Shown: positions 1-6,683, numbered from the stretch's first letter. The stretch is 6,793 nucleotides of DNA from an uncultured Sutterella sp. (GCA_900764215.1 CAAFNI010000047.1:1-6793); one strand, 5' to 3'. Program-made: numbers and translations. Notes: generated by a model not told the origin, from the sequence alone.

Positions 1-95
1 GCCTTCGGGAAGGAGGCGAAGAACGCCTCCCATTCGGGCGTGAGTTTGCGGGTGAACGGAGAGTCGGGCACGAAGCCCGGATTGGTGCTGCGCAT
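1..95 (-). CDS. Unidentified protein, N-terminal fragment cut by the window edge
   Basis: An open frame starts with ATG at 95 and runs leftward off the window, giving 31 complete codons. The peptide begins MRSTNPGFVPDSPFTRKL and continues TPEWEAFFASFPK. Codons are mostly G or C in the third position, as in the neighbouring genes. An AGGA at 108-105 lies 9 nt before the ATG and could serve as a ribosome site. The gene is divergent from dcuC and shares its 261-bp control region. The start has no signal peptide, no membrane segment and no helix-turn-helix like that of a LysR or TetR regulator. I do not recognise the family, and 31 residues are too few to assign a function. The reading frame itself is likely but not certain, because only a short piece is visible. 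Confidence 0.55.
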   Translation of the reverse strand, partial: MRSTNPGFVPDSPFTRKLTPEWEAFFASFPK

Positions 96-130
96 GATGT
101 TCGGTCCTGTCTGTCTTGGTTTCTTTGTTC

Positions 131-147
131 GCTGCGGATGACGCAGC
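131..147. repeat. Perfect short inverted repeat (hairpin) upstream of the partial gene
   Basis: GCTGCG (131-136) and CGCAGC (142-147) are exact reverse complements around a 5-nt loop. No T-run follows on either strand, so it is not an intrinsic terminator. If the - strand transcript starts near the TATCAT hexamer at 192-187, the hairpin would lie in the 5' untranslated leader of the partial gene, about 36 nt before its ATG. It may also be chance in GC-rich DNA. Confidence 0.4.
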
Positions 148-247
148 CGCCCGGATTCCGGAGCCGCTCCGCCATTTCAGAATCGAATGATAGCGCGCGG
201 GCACGCAGGCTTCCAGAGTCGGAAAAATTCAAATTCGCCGAAAACCC

Positions 248-261
248 TTGATCAGCGTCAA
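248..261 (+). promoter_or_regulatory. FNR/ANR-type binding site upstream of dcuC
   Basis: The 14-mer TTGATCAGCGTCAA matches the FNR/ANR consensus TTGAT-N4-ATCAA at 9 of 10 defined positions; only the A of the right half is G. FNR-family regulators sense oxygen through an iron-sulfur cluster and activate anaerobic genes, and dcuC of E. coli is known to be FNR-dependent. The site centre lies about 102 bp before the dcuC ATG. If transcription starts near 322-326, just after the weak -10 candidates at 310-318, the centre is near -67 to -71. That is compatible with class I activation, but no -10 fits the -41.5 class II geometry well. The match is direct; binding and activation are inferred. Confidence 0.7.
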
Positions 262-309
262 GAACACGCATCCCTCTCCTTAAGCCGACAAGCATCGCCC
301 GAGCCGTCG

Positions 310-318
310 TATTAAGAT
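310..318 (+). promoter_or_regulatory. Weak candidate -10 element for dcuC
   Basis: Two overlapping hexamers, TATTAA (310-315) and TAAGAT (313-318), each match TATAAT at 4 of 6 positions. A -35-like CCGACA sits at 285-290, but its 19-bp spacing to TATTAA is long. A poor core promoter is what an activator-dependent gene would show, and the FNR-type box upstream fits that. The exact transcription start cannot be fixed from sequence alone. Confidence 0.3.
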
Positions 319-342
319 TGCGCCCCTTGACGTTAACGCCCC

Positions 343-350
343 AAAGGAGG
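343..350 (+). promoter_or_regulatory. Strong ribosome binding site deciding the dcuC start
   Basis: AAAGGAGG is close to the full anti-16S sequence and ends 6 nt before the ATG at 357. This fixes that ATG as the start rather than the in-frame TTG at 318, which would add 13 residues without hydrophobic character or family resemblance. Confidence 0.85.
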
Positions 351-356
351 GGGACA

Positions 357-1721
357 ATGCTTGAAGTCATTCTCTGCGTGATCGTGCTCGTTGCCGCCGG
401 CACGGCGATTGCCAAAAACTACAGTGCGACCGTCGTGCTCTTCGCCGCGGGGCTCCTTCTCATGTACGCGGCCCTCATCATGGGCCACCCCGTCCTGAGC
501 GACAAGATGACGTCTGCCAGCGCAGCGTTGGATCCCTTCAACACGATCAACGACCTCTTCGTCAAGCAGTATTCGAACGCGGGCCTCATCATCCTGACGC
601 TCTTCGGCTTTGCGGCCTACATGTCCCACATCGGCGCCAACGAGATGGTGATCCGCGTGCTGAGCAAGCCGCTCGAGCGCATTTCGTCCCCGTACGTGCT
701 CGTGCCCTTCGTCTTCTGGATCGGCACGCTCGCCTCGATCATCATTCCGAGCGCCGCCTCGCTCGCCGTCGTGCTCATGTCGACGCTCTATCCTGTCCTG
801 CGCGCGGCCAAGATGACGCCGCTCACCGCGGGCGGCGTCATTGCGACCACCGCCACGATCGTGCCCACGCCCCTGGGCGGCGACAACGTGGTCGCCGCGC
901 GCGTGCTCGGCTTTGACAACGTCGTCGACTACGTCTTCTTCCATCATGCGCCGATCTCGATTCCCTGCATCATCCTCATGGGCGTCGTGCACTACTTCTG
1001 GCAAAAGCGCATGGACGCCCGGGACGCCGCCCGCAGCGACGCCGTGCTCGACATCGAGGACAAGCACCAGCCCGCCGAAGGCATTCCCCTCTGGTACGCC
1101 GTCTTCCCGGTGATGCCGCTCGTGCTCACCATCGTGCTCTGGCTCTTTGCGAAGTCCGCCAAGATCGGCCTCGTCGAGATCACGCTCTTTTCCTTTGCGC
1201 TCGCCTTCGTGGCCGAACTCGTGCGCCGCGGCGACGCCTCGGCCCGCATGAAGGACGTCAACATTTTCTTCAAGGGCATGGGCGACGGCTTCTCCAAGGT
1301 CGTCATCCTCATCGTGGCCGCGAGCTCCATGGTCGCGGGTCTCAAGGCCATGGGCCTCATCGACATGATTTCGGGCTCCCTCAACGGCTTCGAAAACGCC
1401 GGCGCGGGCCTCATGACCGCATTTGCCGGCATCACCGCCCTGATCACCTTCATCAGCGGCTCGGGCAACGCCGTCTTCTACAGCTTCATCGAACTCATTC
1501 CGCAGATCGCCGAGCAGGCAGGGATCGACCCGATCATGATCGCGCTTCCGATGCAGCTCACCTCGAACATCATCCGCGCCGCCTCCCCGGTCGCCGCCGT
1601 CGTGATCATCGTCTCGGCCATCATCAAGGTGAATCCGCTCATGCTCGTCAAGCGCACGGCCGTGCCGCTTCTCTCGGGTTTCGTCGCGATGATGCTCATT
1701 TCCTGGTTCCGCTACATTTGA
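357..1721 (+). CDS. dcuC: Anaerobic C4-dicarboxylate transporter, DcuC family
   Basis: This 454-residue inner-membrane protein is a DcuC-type carrier. In E. coli, DcuC exports succinate and exchanges C4-dicarboxylates such as fumarate during anaerobic growth. Family traits I recognise are NYSATVVLFAAGLLL near residues 21-35, IMGHPVL at 41-47, GFAAYMSHIGANEMVIRVLSKPL at about 84-106, and GSGNAVFYSFIELIP at 368-382. Hydrophobic segments recur throughout, roughly at residues 2-19, 24-42, 76-92, 113-150, 194-212, 245-265, 270-288, 312-332, 350-368, 405-423 and 432-452. They are broken by one charged loop at about 215-243 that is probably cytoplasmic. The length is near that of E. coli DcuC (461, from memory). 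The gene stands alone, with an FNR-type box upstream, which supports an anaerobic role. Substrate and direction of transport are inferred from the family; related carriers cannot be fully excluded. Confidence 0.9.
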   Translation: MLEVILCVIVLVAAGTAIAKNYSATVVLFAAGLLLMYAALIMGHPVLSDKMTSASAALDPFNTINDLFVKQYSNAGLIILTLFGFAAYMSHIGANEMVIRVLSKPLERISSPYVLVPFVFWIGTLASIIIPSAASLAVVLMSTLYPVLRAAKMTPLTAGGVIATTATIVPTPLGGDNVVAARVLGFDNVVDYVFFHHAPISIPCIILMGVVHYFWQKRMDARDAARSDAVLDIEDKHQPAEGIPLWYAVFPVMPLVLTIVLWLFAKSAKIGLVEITLFSFALAFVAELVRRGDASARMKDVNIFFKGMGDGFSKVVILIVAASSMVAGLKAMGLIDMISGSLNGFENAGAGLMTAFAGITALITFISGSGNAVFYSFIELIPQIAEQAGIDPIMIALPMQLTSNIIRAASPVAAVVIIVSAIIKVNPLMLVKRTAVPLLSGFVAMMLISWFRYI

Positions 1722-1725
1722 TCCC

Positions 1726-1766
1726 GTGCGTCCGCGCACCGGCGGCGACCCAACGCACCTGCCGGT
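1726..1766 (+). other. Weak hairpins just after dcuC
   Basis: GTGCG (1726-1730) pairs with CGCAC (1735-1739) around TCCG, and ACCGGC (1738-1743) is the exact complement of GCCGGT (1761-1766) across a 17-nt loop. The two structures overlap and neither is followed by a T-run. They are therefore poor intrinsic terminators. dcuC transcripts may end Rho-dependently or at the leu terminator hairpin read from the other side. Confidence 0.3.
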
Positions 1767-1774
1767 CCCGGAAC

Positions 1775-1812
1775 AAAAACAAGAACGCCCCGATTCGCAA
1801 TGAACCGGGGCG
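1775..1812 (-). terminator. Intrinsic terminator of the leu operon
   Basis: On the - strand CGCCCCGGTTC (1812-1802) pairs with GAATCGGGGCG (1796-1786) around a 5-nt ATTGC loop. This makes an 11-bp stem with one G-U pair. The T-rich tract TTCTTGTTTTTG follows at about 1785-1774. The structure begins 30 nt after the leuD stop codon. In the + direction the same stem is followed by CTTCGTC rather than a T-run, so termination should be efficient only for leu transcripts. Confidence 0.9.
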
Positions 1813-1842
1813 CTTCGTCATGAATCAGGCCTTCGCCCGCCG

Positions 1843-2478
1843 TCAAACGGGACAGGCCTTGAGGTCCTCGACGCCGGGCGCAAGCCAGGCGGGTTCGCGC
1901 GCTTCCGCGGCGCGGATGTCGGCCTCGTGCTCGAGCGTGAGCGAGACGGCGTCAAGCCCCTCGAGAAGGCAGCGGCGGCGGAAGGGATCGAGCGTGAAAT
2001 GCCAGGTTTTGTCCTTCGCGGTGCAGGTCATCGTGACGAGGTCGACGGTCACCTTCATGCCGGGATCGGCCTCGAGGATCTTGAAGAGCTCGTCGACCTC
2101 CTCTTCCTCGAGCTTCACGAGCACGAGCCCGTTGCCGAGGGCGTTGTTGCTGAAGATGTCGGCAAAGGACGGCGCGATGATGGCGCGGATGCCGAAGTCA
2201 AGGAGCGTCCAGGGCGCGTGCTCGCGGCTTGAGCCGTTGCCGAAGTTGCGGCGCGCCACCAGAATCTGCGAGCTGCGGTAGGCGGGCTTGTTGAGCACGA
2301 AATCGGGATTCTCGATGGTCTCGGCGTCGTCGAGATAACGGCGCTCGTGAAAGAGATGCACGCCGAAGCCCTTGCGGTCGACCGCAAGCAGGAACTGCTT
2401 CGGAATGATCTGGTCGGTGTCGACGTTGGCGGCGTCGAGCGGGGCGGCGACGCCCGTCAGAGTCGTGAACTTTTCCAT
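1843..2478 (-). CDS. leuD: 3-isopropylmalate dehydratase small subunit (LeuD)
   Basis: LeuD is the small subunit of isopropylmalate isomerase. With LeuC it interconverts 2-isopropylmalate and 3-isopropylmalate in the cytoplasm, the second step of leucine synthesis. The 211-residue protein carries the family's NVDTDQIIPKQFL at 18-30, the substrate-loop motif GNGSSREHAPW at 80-90, IAPSFADIF at 101-109, and a C-terminal DPFRRRCLLEGLD at 164-176 followed by LTLEHEADI. It is about ten residues longer than E. coli LeuD (201, from memory), with the extra length at the C-terminus. The ATG at 2478 follows the leuC stop by 13 nt and has GAGGAGG (2493-2487) 8 nt upstream, overlapping that stop, so the two subunits are probably translationally coupled. 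One oddity is Asn at 81, where I remember Cys in E. coli (GCGSSREH). Confidence 0.96.
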   Translation of the reverse strand: MEKFTTLTGVAAPLDAANVDTDQIIPKQFLLAVDRKGFGVHLFHERRYLDDAETIENPDFVLNKPAYRSSQILVARRNFGNGSSREHAPWTLLDFGIRAIIAPSFADIFSNNALGNGLVLVKLEEEEVDELFKILEADPGMKVTVDLVTMTCTAKDKTWHFTLDPFRRRCLLEGLDAVSLTLEHEADIRAAEAREPAWLAPGVEDLKACPV

Positions 2479-2491
2479 TTTTCCTGCCTCC

Positions 2492-3892
2492 TCAGATGAA
2501 CTCGCGAACGTCGGCGATGCGGCCCGCCACGGCGGCGGCCGCGGCGGAGGCCGGACTCATCAGATGGGTGCGGCTTCCGCGCCCCTGACGGCCCACGAAG
2601 TTGCGGTTGGAGGTGGAGGCGACGCGCGAGCCTTCGGCCGCACGGTCGTCGTTCATGGCCAGACACATGGAGCAGCCCGGGAGCCTCCATTCAAAGCCCG
2701 CCTCGATGAAGATCTTGTCGAGCCCCTCGGCCTCGGCCGCGGCGCGCACGGCCATGGAGCCCGGCACGGCCAGGGCGCGCACGCCCTGGGCCACGCGGCG
2801 ACCCTTGAGCACCTTGGCCGCTTCGCGGAAGTCCTCGAGACGTCCGTTCGTGCACGACCCGATGAAGACCGTGTCGACCTTCGCATCGGTGACCGGGGCG
2901 CCGGGTTCGATGCCGATGTAGGCGAGCGCGGCTTCGGCGCCCGCTCGCTCGACGGGATCGGCCATGTCGGCGGGCACGGGCACGCGGCCCGTCACGGGCA
3001 TCGCCTGGCCCGGATTGGTGCCCCAGGTGACGAAGGGCACGAGGGTCGAGCAGTCGATGCGCACTTCCTTGTCGAAGACGGCGTCGTCGTCGCTTCTGAG
3101 CGTCTTCCAATAGCGCACGGCCTCGTCCCACGCCTCGCCCTTGGGCGCGAAGGGACGGCCCTTCAGATAGGCGAAGGTCGTTTCGTCGGGCGCGATCATG
3201 CCCACCTTGGCGCCCACTTCAATGGCCATGTTGGAGAGCGTCATGCGGCCCTCCATCGAAAGGGCCTCGACGCCCGTGCCGGCAAATTCAATTGCGTAGC
3301 CCGTGCCGCCCGCCGTCGTGATCTTCGCCGCGATGGCGAGAATCAGATCCTTGGCGAAGACGCCCTTCGGGAGGACGCCGTCGCAGACGATGCGCATCGT
3401 CTTGAAGCGCTGCTGCTTGAGGGTCTGGGTCGCCATCACGTGCTCGACTTCGGACGTGCCGATGCCGAAGGCGAGCGCCCCGAAGGCGCCGTGCGTGGCC
3501 GTGTGGCTGTCGCCGCACACGAGCGTGGTGCCCGGGAGCGTAAAGCCCGTCTGCGGGCCGACGATGTGCACGATGCCCTGCCCCGGATGGCCGAGCCCGA
3601 AGAGCGTCACGCCGAACTCCTTGCAGTTGCGCACGAGCGTCGTCACCTGCTCGCGCGCCATCGGCGAGCAGACGTCGAGCGTCGCCTTCTGCGTCGAGAT
3701 GTCGTGGTCCATCGTGGCGAGCATCAAATCGGGCCGGCGCAGCTTTCGTCCCGCTTCGCGAAGGCCCGAGAAGGCCTGCGGCGACGTCACCTCATGAACG
3801 AGATGGCGGTCGATGTAGAGCAGCGGCAGTTCGCCGGGCAGTTCGTTGACGACGTGCGCGTCATAGACCTTTTCGTAGAGCGTCTTACCCAT
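2492..3892 (-). CDS. leuC: 3-isopropylmalate dehydratase large subunit (LeuC)
   Basis: LeuC is the catalytic, iron-sulfur subunit of isopropylmalate isomerase, an aconitase-family enzyme that pairs with LeuD. The 466-residue protein begins MGKTLYEKVYDAHVV, a typical LeuC start. It contains the DRHLVHEVTSPQAF block at 28-41, CGDSHTATHGAFGALAFGIG at 126-145 and FIGSCTNGRLED at 343-354. Three cysteines, at 347 (GSCTN) and at 407 and 410 (CSMC), stand where the [4Fe-4S] ligands of E. coli LeuC lie. The C-terminus has STSNRNFVGRQGRGSRTHL. The frame is open upstream to 4753, but the ATG at 3892 is the start. It matches the family N-terminus and has GAGGAGG (3906-3900) 7 nt before it, inside the end of leuB. 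Only 2 nt separate it from the leuB stop, so coupling is expected. All expected catalytic blocks are intact. Confidence 0.97.
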   Translation of the reverse strand: MGKTLYEKVYDAHVVNELPGELPLLYIDRHLVHEVTSPQAFSGLREAGRKLRRPDLMLATMDHDISTQKATLDVCSPMAREQVTTLVRNCKEFGVTLFGLGHPGQGIVHIVGPQTGFTLPGTTLVCGDSHTATHGAFGALAFGIGTSEVEHVMATQTLKQQRFKTMRIVCDGVLPKGVFAKDLILAIAAKITTAGGTGYAIEFAGTGVEALSMEGRMTLSNMAIEVGAKVGMIAPDETTFAYLKGRPFAPKGEAWDEAVRYWKTLRSDDDAVFDKEVRIDCSTLVPFVTWGTNPGQAMPVTGRVPVPADMADPVERAGAEAALAYIGIEPGAPVTDAKVDTVFIGSCTNGRLEDFREAAKVLKGRRVAQGVRALAVPGSMAVRAAAEAEGLDKIFIEAGFEWRLPGCSMCLAMNDDRAAEGSRVASTSNRNFVGRQGRGSRTHLMSPASAAAAAVAGRIADVREFI

Positions 3893-3894
3893 GA

Positions 3895-4995
3895 TCAGGC
3901 CTCCTCGACGGCGCGGGCGATCGCGTCGCCCATGGCGGCGGTGCCGACCACCTCGGCGCCCGGCAGGGCGCCGGCGAGGTCGCCCGTGACGATGCCGGAC
4001 TTGAGCACCCGGGCAACGGCGGCCTCGATGCAGGCGGCGGCCTCGGGTTCGCCCAGCGAGTGGCGCAGCATCATGGCGGCCGAGAGAATTTGGGCGATCG
4101 GATTGGCGATGCCCTTCCCTGCGATGTCGGGCGCGGAGCCGCCCGCGGGCTCGTAGAGGCCGAAGCCCGAGCCTCCGAGCGAAGCCGAGGGCAGCATGCC
4201 CATCGAGCCCGTCACCATGGCGCATTCGTCGGAGAGAATGTCGCCGAACATGTTGGAGCAGAGCATGACGTCGAACTGGGAGGGCGCCTTGAGGAGCTGC
4301 ATCGTGGCGTTGTCGACGTACATGTGCTCGAGCGTCACGTCGGGATAGCCGGCGGCCACTTCCTCGACCGTCTCGCGCCAGAGGCGGGAGGTGGCGAGCA
4401 CGTTGGCCTTGTCGACGGACGTCACGTGCGAGCGGCGTCCGCGGGCGATCTCGAAGGCGAGCTTCGCGATGCGCTTCACTTCGGCGCGGCTGTAGGTTTC
4501 GGTGTCGAACGCGCGCTCGGCGTCGCCCTCGCCTTCGCGGCCCTTCGGACGCCCGAAGTAGATGCCGCCCGTGAGTTCGCGCACGCAGACCATGTCGAAG
4601 CCCTTTTCCGCAATGTCGCGGCGCAGGGGCGAGAGGCCCTCGAGGCCGGCGTAGAAGCGGGCCGGGCGCAGGTTGCAGAAGAGCTCGTAGCGCTTTCTCA
4701 AGGGAAGAAGCGCGCCCACTTCGGGACGGGACTCGTGCGGGAGCGCGTCCCACTTCGGGCCGCCCACGGAGCCGAACAGGATGGCGTCGGCCTTGTCGCA
4801 GGCTTCGACGGTTTCGTCGGGCAGCGGCCGGCCGCAGGCGTCGATGGCGGCGCCGCCCACGAGGCGCTCCTCGCGGGTGACCGTGAAGCCGAATCGCTTC
4901 GCGGCGGCGTCCATGACCTTGAGGGCTTCGGCCATGACTTCGGGGCCGATGCCGTCGCCGGCGAGGACGGCGACGTGATGTGTGCGGGTCTGCAT
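3895..4995 (-). CDS. leuB: 3-isopropylmalate dehydrogenase (LeuB)
   Basis: LeuB oxidatively decarboxylates 3-isopropylmalate with NAD+ to 2-oxoisocaproate, the direct precursor of leucine. It acts as a cytoplasmic homodimer. The 366-residue protein opens with VAVLAGDGIGPEV and carries GSVGGPKW at 75-82. Substrate-binding arginines fall at the expected places: R100 and R110 (in LPLRKRYELFCNLRP) and R139 (in VRELTGGIYFG, with Tyr146). Further family residues are K196, D228, D252 and D256, the last two in the signature NMFGDILSDECAM. The nucleotide-binding GSAPDIAGKGIANP is at 286-299. The start at 4995 gives the usual N-terminus and length (E. coli LeuB is 363, from memory). Its ribosome site AAAGAAG (5010-5004, 8 nt spacing) is weaker than those of leuC and leuD. 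The GSVGGPKW and TGGIYFG forms are of the enterobacterial type. Confidence 0.97.
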   Translation of the reverse strand: MQTRTHHVAVLAGDGIGPEVMAEALKVMDAAAKRFGFTVTREERLVGGAAIDACGRPLPDETVEACDKADAILFGSVGGPKWDALPHESRPEVGALLPLRKRYELFCNLRPARFYAGLEGLSPLRRDIAEKGFDMVCVRELTGGIYFGRPKGREGEGDAERAFDTETYSRAEVKRIAKLAFEIARGRRSHVTSVDKANVLATSRLWRETVEEVAAGYPDVTLEHMYVDNATMQLLKAPSQFDVMLCSNMFGDILSDECAMVTGSMGMLPSASLGGSGFGLYEPAGGSAPDIAGKGIANPIAQILSAAMMLRHSLGEPEAAACIEAAVARVLKSGIVTGDLAGALPGAEVVGTAAMGDAIARAVEEA

Positions 4996-5050
4996 GATGT
5001 TGTCTTCTTTAATAATGGTTCTTGAAACGAAGGTAAATGTTTTTCTCGGA
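4996..5050 (-). other. AT-rich leuA-leuB spacer with leuB ribosome site
   Basis: The 55 nt between leuA and leuB contain 18 G or C (33%), far below the adjacent genes. They hold the leuB ribosome site AAAGAAG (5010-5004). On the - strand TTTACC (5037-5032) and TATTAA (5014-5009) are 17 bp apart and each match sigma-70 hexamers at 4 of 6. A start from that pair would leave only about 7 nt of leader and remove the ribosome site, so an unstructured translation-initiation region is more likely than an internal promoter. Confidence 0.5.
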
Positions 5051-6646
5051 TCAGGGCAGGTGATGCGGGATATCCCCGTCCCTTTCGATCTGCTCGTGAC
5101 GGCGCGCCTCACGGATGCGGTTCGCGCGGTCGATGCTGTTGCTTGCGTGAATGAGCGCCAAGGCCGCCGCCTCGAGAATGTCGACGGACATGCCGATGCC
5201 GTGGAAGATGCGGCCCTCGTGCTTGACGTGGACGTCGACCTGGCCCAGGGCGTCCATGCCCGCGCCGTTGGCCGAGATCGTGAAGCTCGTGAGCTCGCAG
5301 CGGATGCCCGTGAGCCGCGTGATGCAGTTGTAGACCGCATCGACCGGACCGTTGCCGATCGAGGAGTCGCTGCGGGTGCGCTTGCCCACGCGAAGCCGCA
5401 CGGAAGCGGTCGGAATCGAGTGCGAGCCGCCCGTCATGACGTTCAAGGCGTCGAGTTCGAACGTGTTCTCCTCCTCTTCGAGCGCCGAGCAGAAGAGGAG
5501 CGCCTCGAGGTCGTAGTCGAAGACCTGCCCCTTCTTGTCGGCGAGCTTCAGGAAGCGTGCGTAGATTTCGTTCAGATCGTATTCGTCGTCCTTGTAGCCC
5601 ATGTTGGCGAGCGAGGCGCGGATCATGTGGCGGCCCGAACGCGCCGTCATGCGCATCGTGTTGCCGGTGAAGCCCACGCTCTCGGGCGTGAGGATTTCAT
5701 AGGTCTCGCGGTTCTTCAGGACGCCGTCCTGGTGAATGCCCGACGAGTGCGCGAAGGCGTTGGAGCCCACGATCGCCTTGTGCGGCGGCACGGGTTCGCT
5801 GCAGATCTTGGCGACCAAACCCGACGTGCGGGCGATCTGCTTCGGATTGATGCCCGTGTAGAGGCCGTCGAGGGCCTTCTCGCGCAGCTTGATCGCCATG
5901 GCGACCTCTTCGAGCGAACAGTTGCCCGCGCGCTCGCCGAGCCCGTTCATGCAGCACTCGACCTGGCGTGCGCCGTGCTGCACGGCCGTGATCGAGTTGG
6001 CGGTGGCCATGCCGAGGTCGTTGTGGCAGTGCACCGAGATGATCGCCTTGTCGATGTTGGGCACGCGGTTGAAGAGCGTCGTGATGATGCCGCCGAACTC
6101 CTCGGGCACCGTGTAGCCCACGGTATCGGGAATGTTGACGGTCGTGGCGCCCGCGTCGATCGCGGCCTCCACCATGCGGCAGAGATGGTCGATCGGCGTG
6201 CGGCCCGCGTCCTCGCAGGAGAATTCGACGTCGTCGGTGTAGTTGCGAGCGCGCCTCACGGCTTCGACGCCCATTGCGAGGATCTTGTCGAAGTCCTTGC
6301 GCAGCTTGTCGCGCACGTGAATGTCGGAGGTGGCGATGAAGGTGTGGATGCGGAAATGCTCGGCCACCTTGAGCGCCTCGGCGCAGGCGTCGATGTCGCC
6401 CGCTACGGCGCGGGAGAGGCCGCAGGGCACGGCGCGCTTCAGGGCGGCGGCAATGCTGCGCACGCTCTCGAAGTCGCCGCGCGACGACACCGGAAAGCCC
6501 GTCTCGATCACGTCGACCCCGAGCTGCTCGAGGGCGAGTGCGATCTGCATCTTCTCGCGTGCGGAGAGGCTCTGGGGCAGGGCCTGCTCGCCGTCGCGGA
6601 GCGTGGTGTCGAAAAGGATGATGCGCTTGGGATCCGTGTAGATCAT
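5051..6646 (-). CDS. leuA: 2-isopropylmalate synthase (LeuA)
   Basis: LeuA condenses acetyl-CoA with 2-oxoisovalerate to give 2-isopropylmalate, the committed and normally leucine-inhibited step of leucine synthesis. The 531-residue protein has an N-terminal catalytic TIM barrel (about 8-280) with LFDTTLRDGEQAL at 11-23, giving metal ligand D13 and catalytic R17. Other landmarks are ARNYTDDVEFSCEDAGRT at 133-150, the metal-binding HCHNDLG at 206-212 (H206, H208) and GERAGNCSLEE at 237-247 (N242). A linker with SSGIHQDGVLKNRETYEI at 301-318 and KKGQVFDYDLEAL at 371-383 leads to the C-terminal leucine-sensing dimer domain, which includes GNGPVDAVY at 431-439 and ALGQVDV at 466-472. The allosteric domain is complete, so leucine feedback is expected. 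I chose the ATG at 6646 because AAAGAG (6659-6654) lies 7 nt before it; upstream in-frame starts would add 32-36 residues unlike the family. The N-terminal form resembles E. coli LeuA. Confidence 0.97.
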   Translation of the reverse strand: MIYTDPKRIILFDTTLRDGEQALPQSLSAREKMQIALALEQLGVDVIETGFPVSSRGDFESVRSIAAALKRAVPCGLSRAVAGDIDACAEALKVAEHFRIHTFIATSDIHVRDKLRKDFDKILAMGVEAVRRARNYTDDVEFSCEDAGRTPIDHLCRMVEAAIDAGATTVNIPDTVGYTVPEEFGGIITTLFNRVPNIDKAIISVHCHNDLGMATANSITAVQHGARQVECCMNGLGERAGNCSLEEVAMAIKLREKALDGLYTGINPKQIARTSGLVAKICSEPVPPHKAIVGSNAFAHSSGIHQDGVLKNRETYEILTPESVGFTGNTMRMTARSGRHMIRASLANMGYKDDEYDLNEIYARFLKLADKKGQVFDYDLEALLFCSALEEEENTFELDALNVMTGGSHSIPTASVRLRVGKRTRSDSSIGNGPVDAVYNCITRLTGIRCELTSFTISANGAGMDALGQVDVHVKHEGRIFHGIGMSVDILEAAALALIHASNSIDRANRIREARRHEQIERDGDIPHHLP

Positions 6647-6683
6647 GGGTCTGCTCTTTCTGGGTGGCTGAGAATCTGTCTCT

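Larger units (their letters stand above)
96..356. other. Divergent intergenic control region
   Basis: These 261 bp separate the partial - strand gene from dcuC and hold no convincing gene. They contain a hairpin sequence at 131-147, a possible - strand -10 hexamer (TATCAT, 192-187), a near-consensus FNR/ANR box at 248-261, weak + strand -10 candidates at 310-318 and the dcuC ribosome site at 343-350. The stretch 221-247 is visibly AT-richer than the flanking coding DNA, as expected of a promoter region. An in-frame TTG at 318 could extend dcuC by 13 codons, but the ATG at 357 has a far better ribosome site. Confidence 0.7.

Noticed and set aside
327..338. TTGACG next to GTTAAC as a -35 or second FNR site
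   Set aside because: It lies within 30 bp of the dcuC start, leaving no room for a -10 and leader, and its right half does not match ATCAA.
318..356. TTG start at 318 extending dcuC by 13 codons
   Set aside because: It has no ribosome site and the extension is polar, while the ATG at 357 is preceded by AAAGGAGG at ideal spacing.
333..1739. A 468-codon - strand open frame opposite dcuC
   Set aside because: It is antisense to a clear membrane transporter. Its Asp/Glu/His/Arg-rich translation is the usual mirror of hydrophobic GC-rich codons.
2372..4156. A 594-codon + strand open frame opposite leuD/leuC/leuB
   Set aside because: It lies wholly antisense to three well-supported Leu genes. Its translation is rich in Arg, Ala, Gly and His with no recognisable domain, as expected from strong G/C bias at third positions.
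3893..4753. N-terminal extension of leuC to 4753
   Set aside because: The added 287 codons overlap leuB in another frame and look like shadow sequence. MGKTLYEKVYDAHVV at 3892 is the normal LeuC start, with a good ribosome site.
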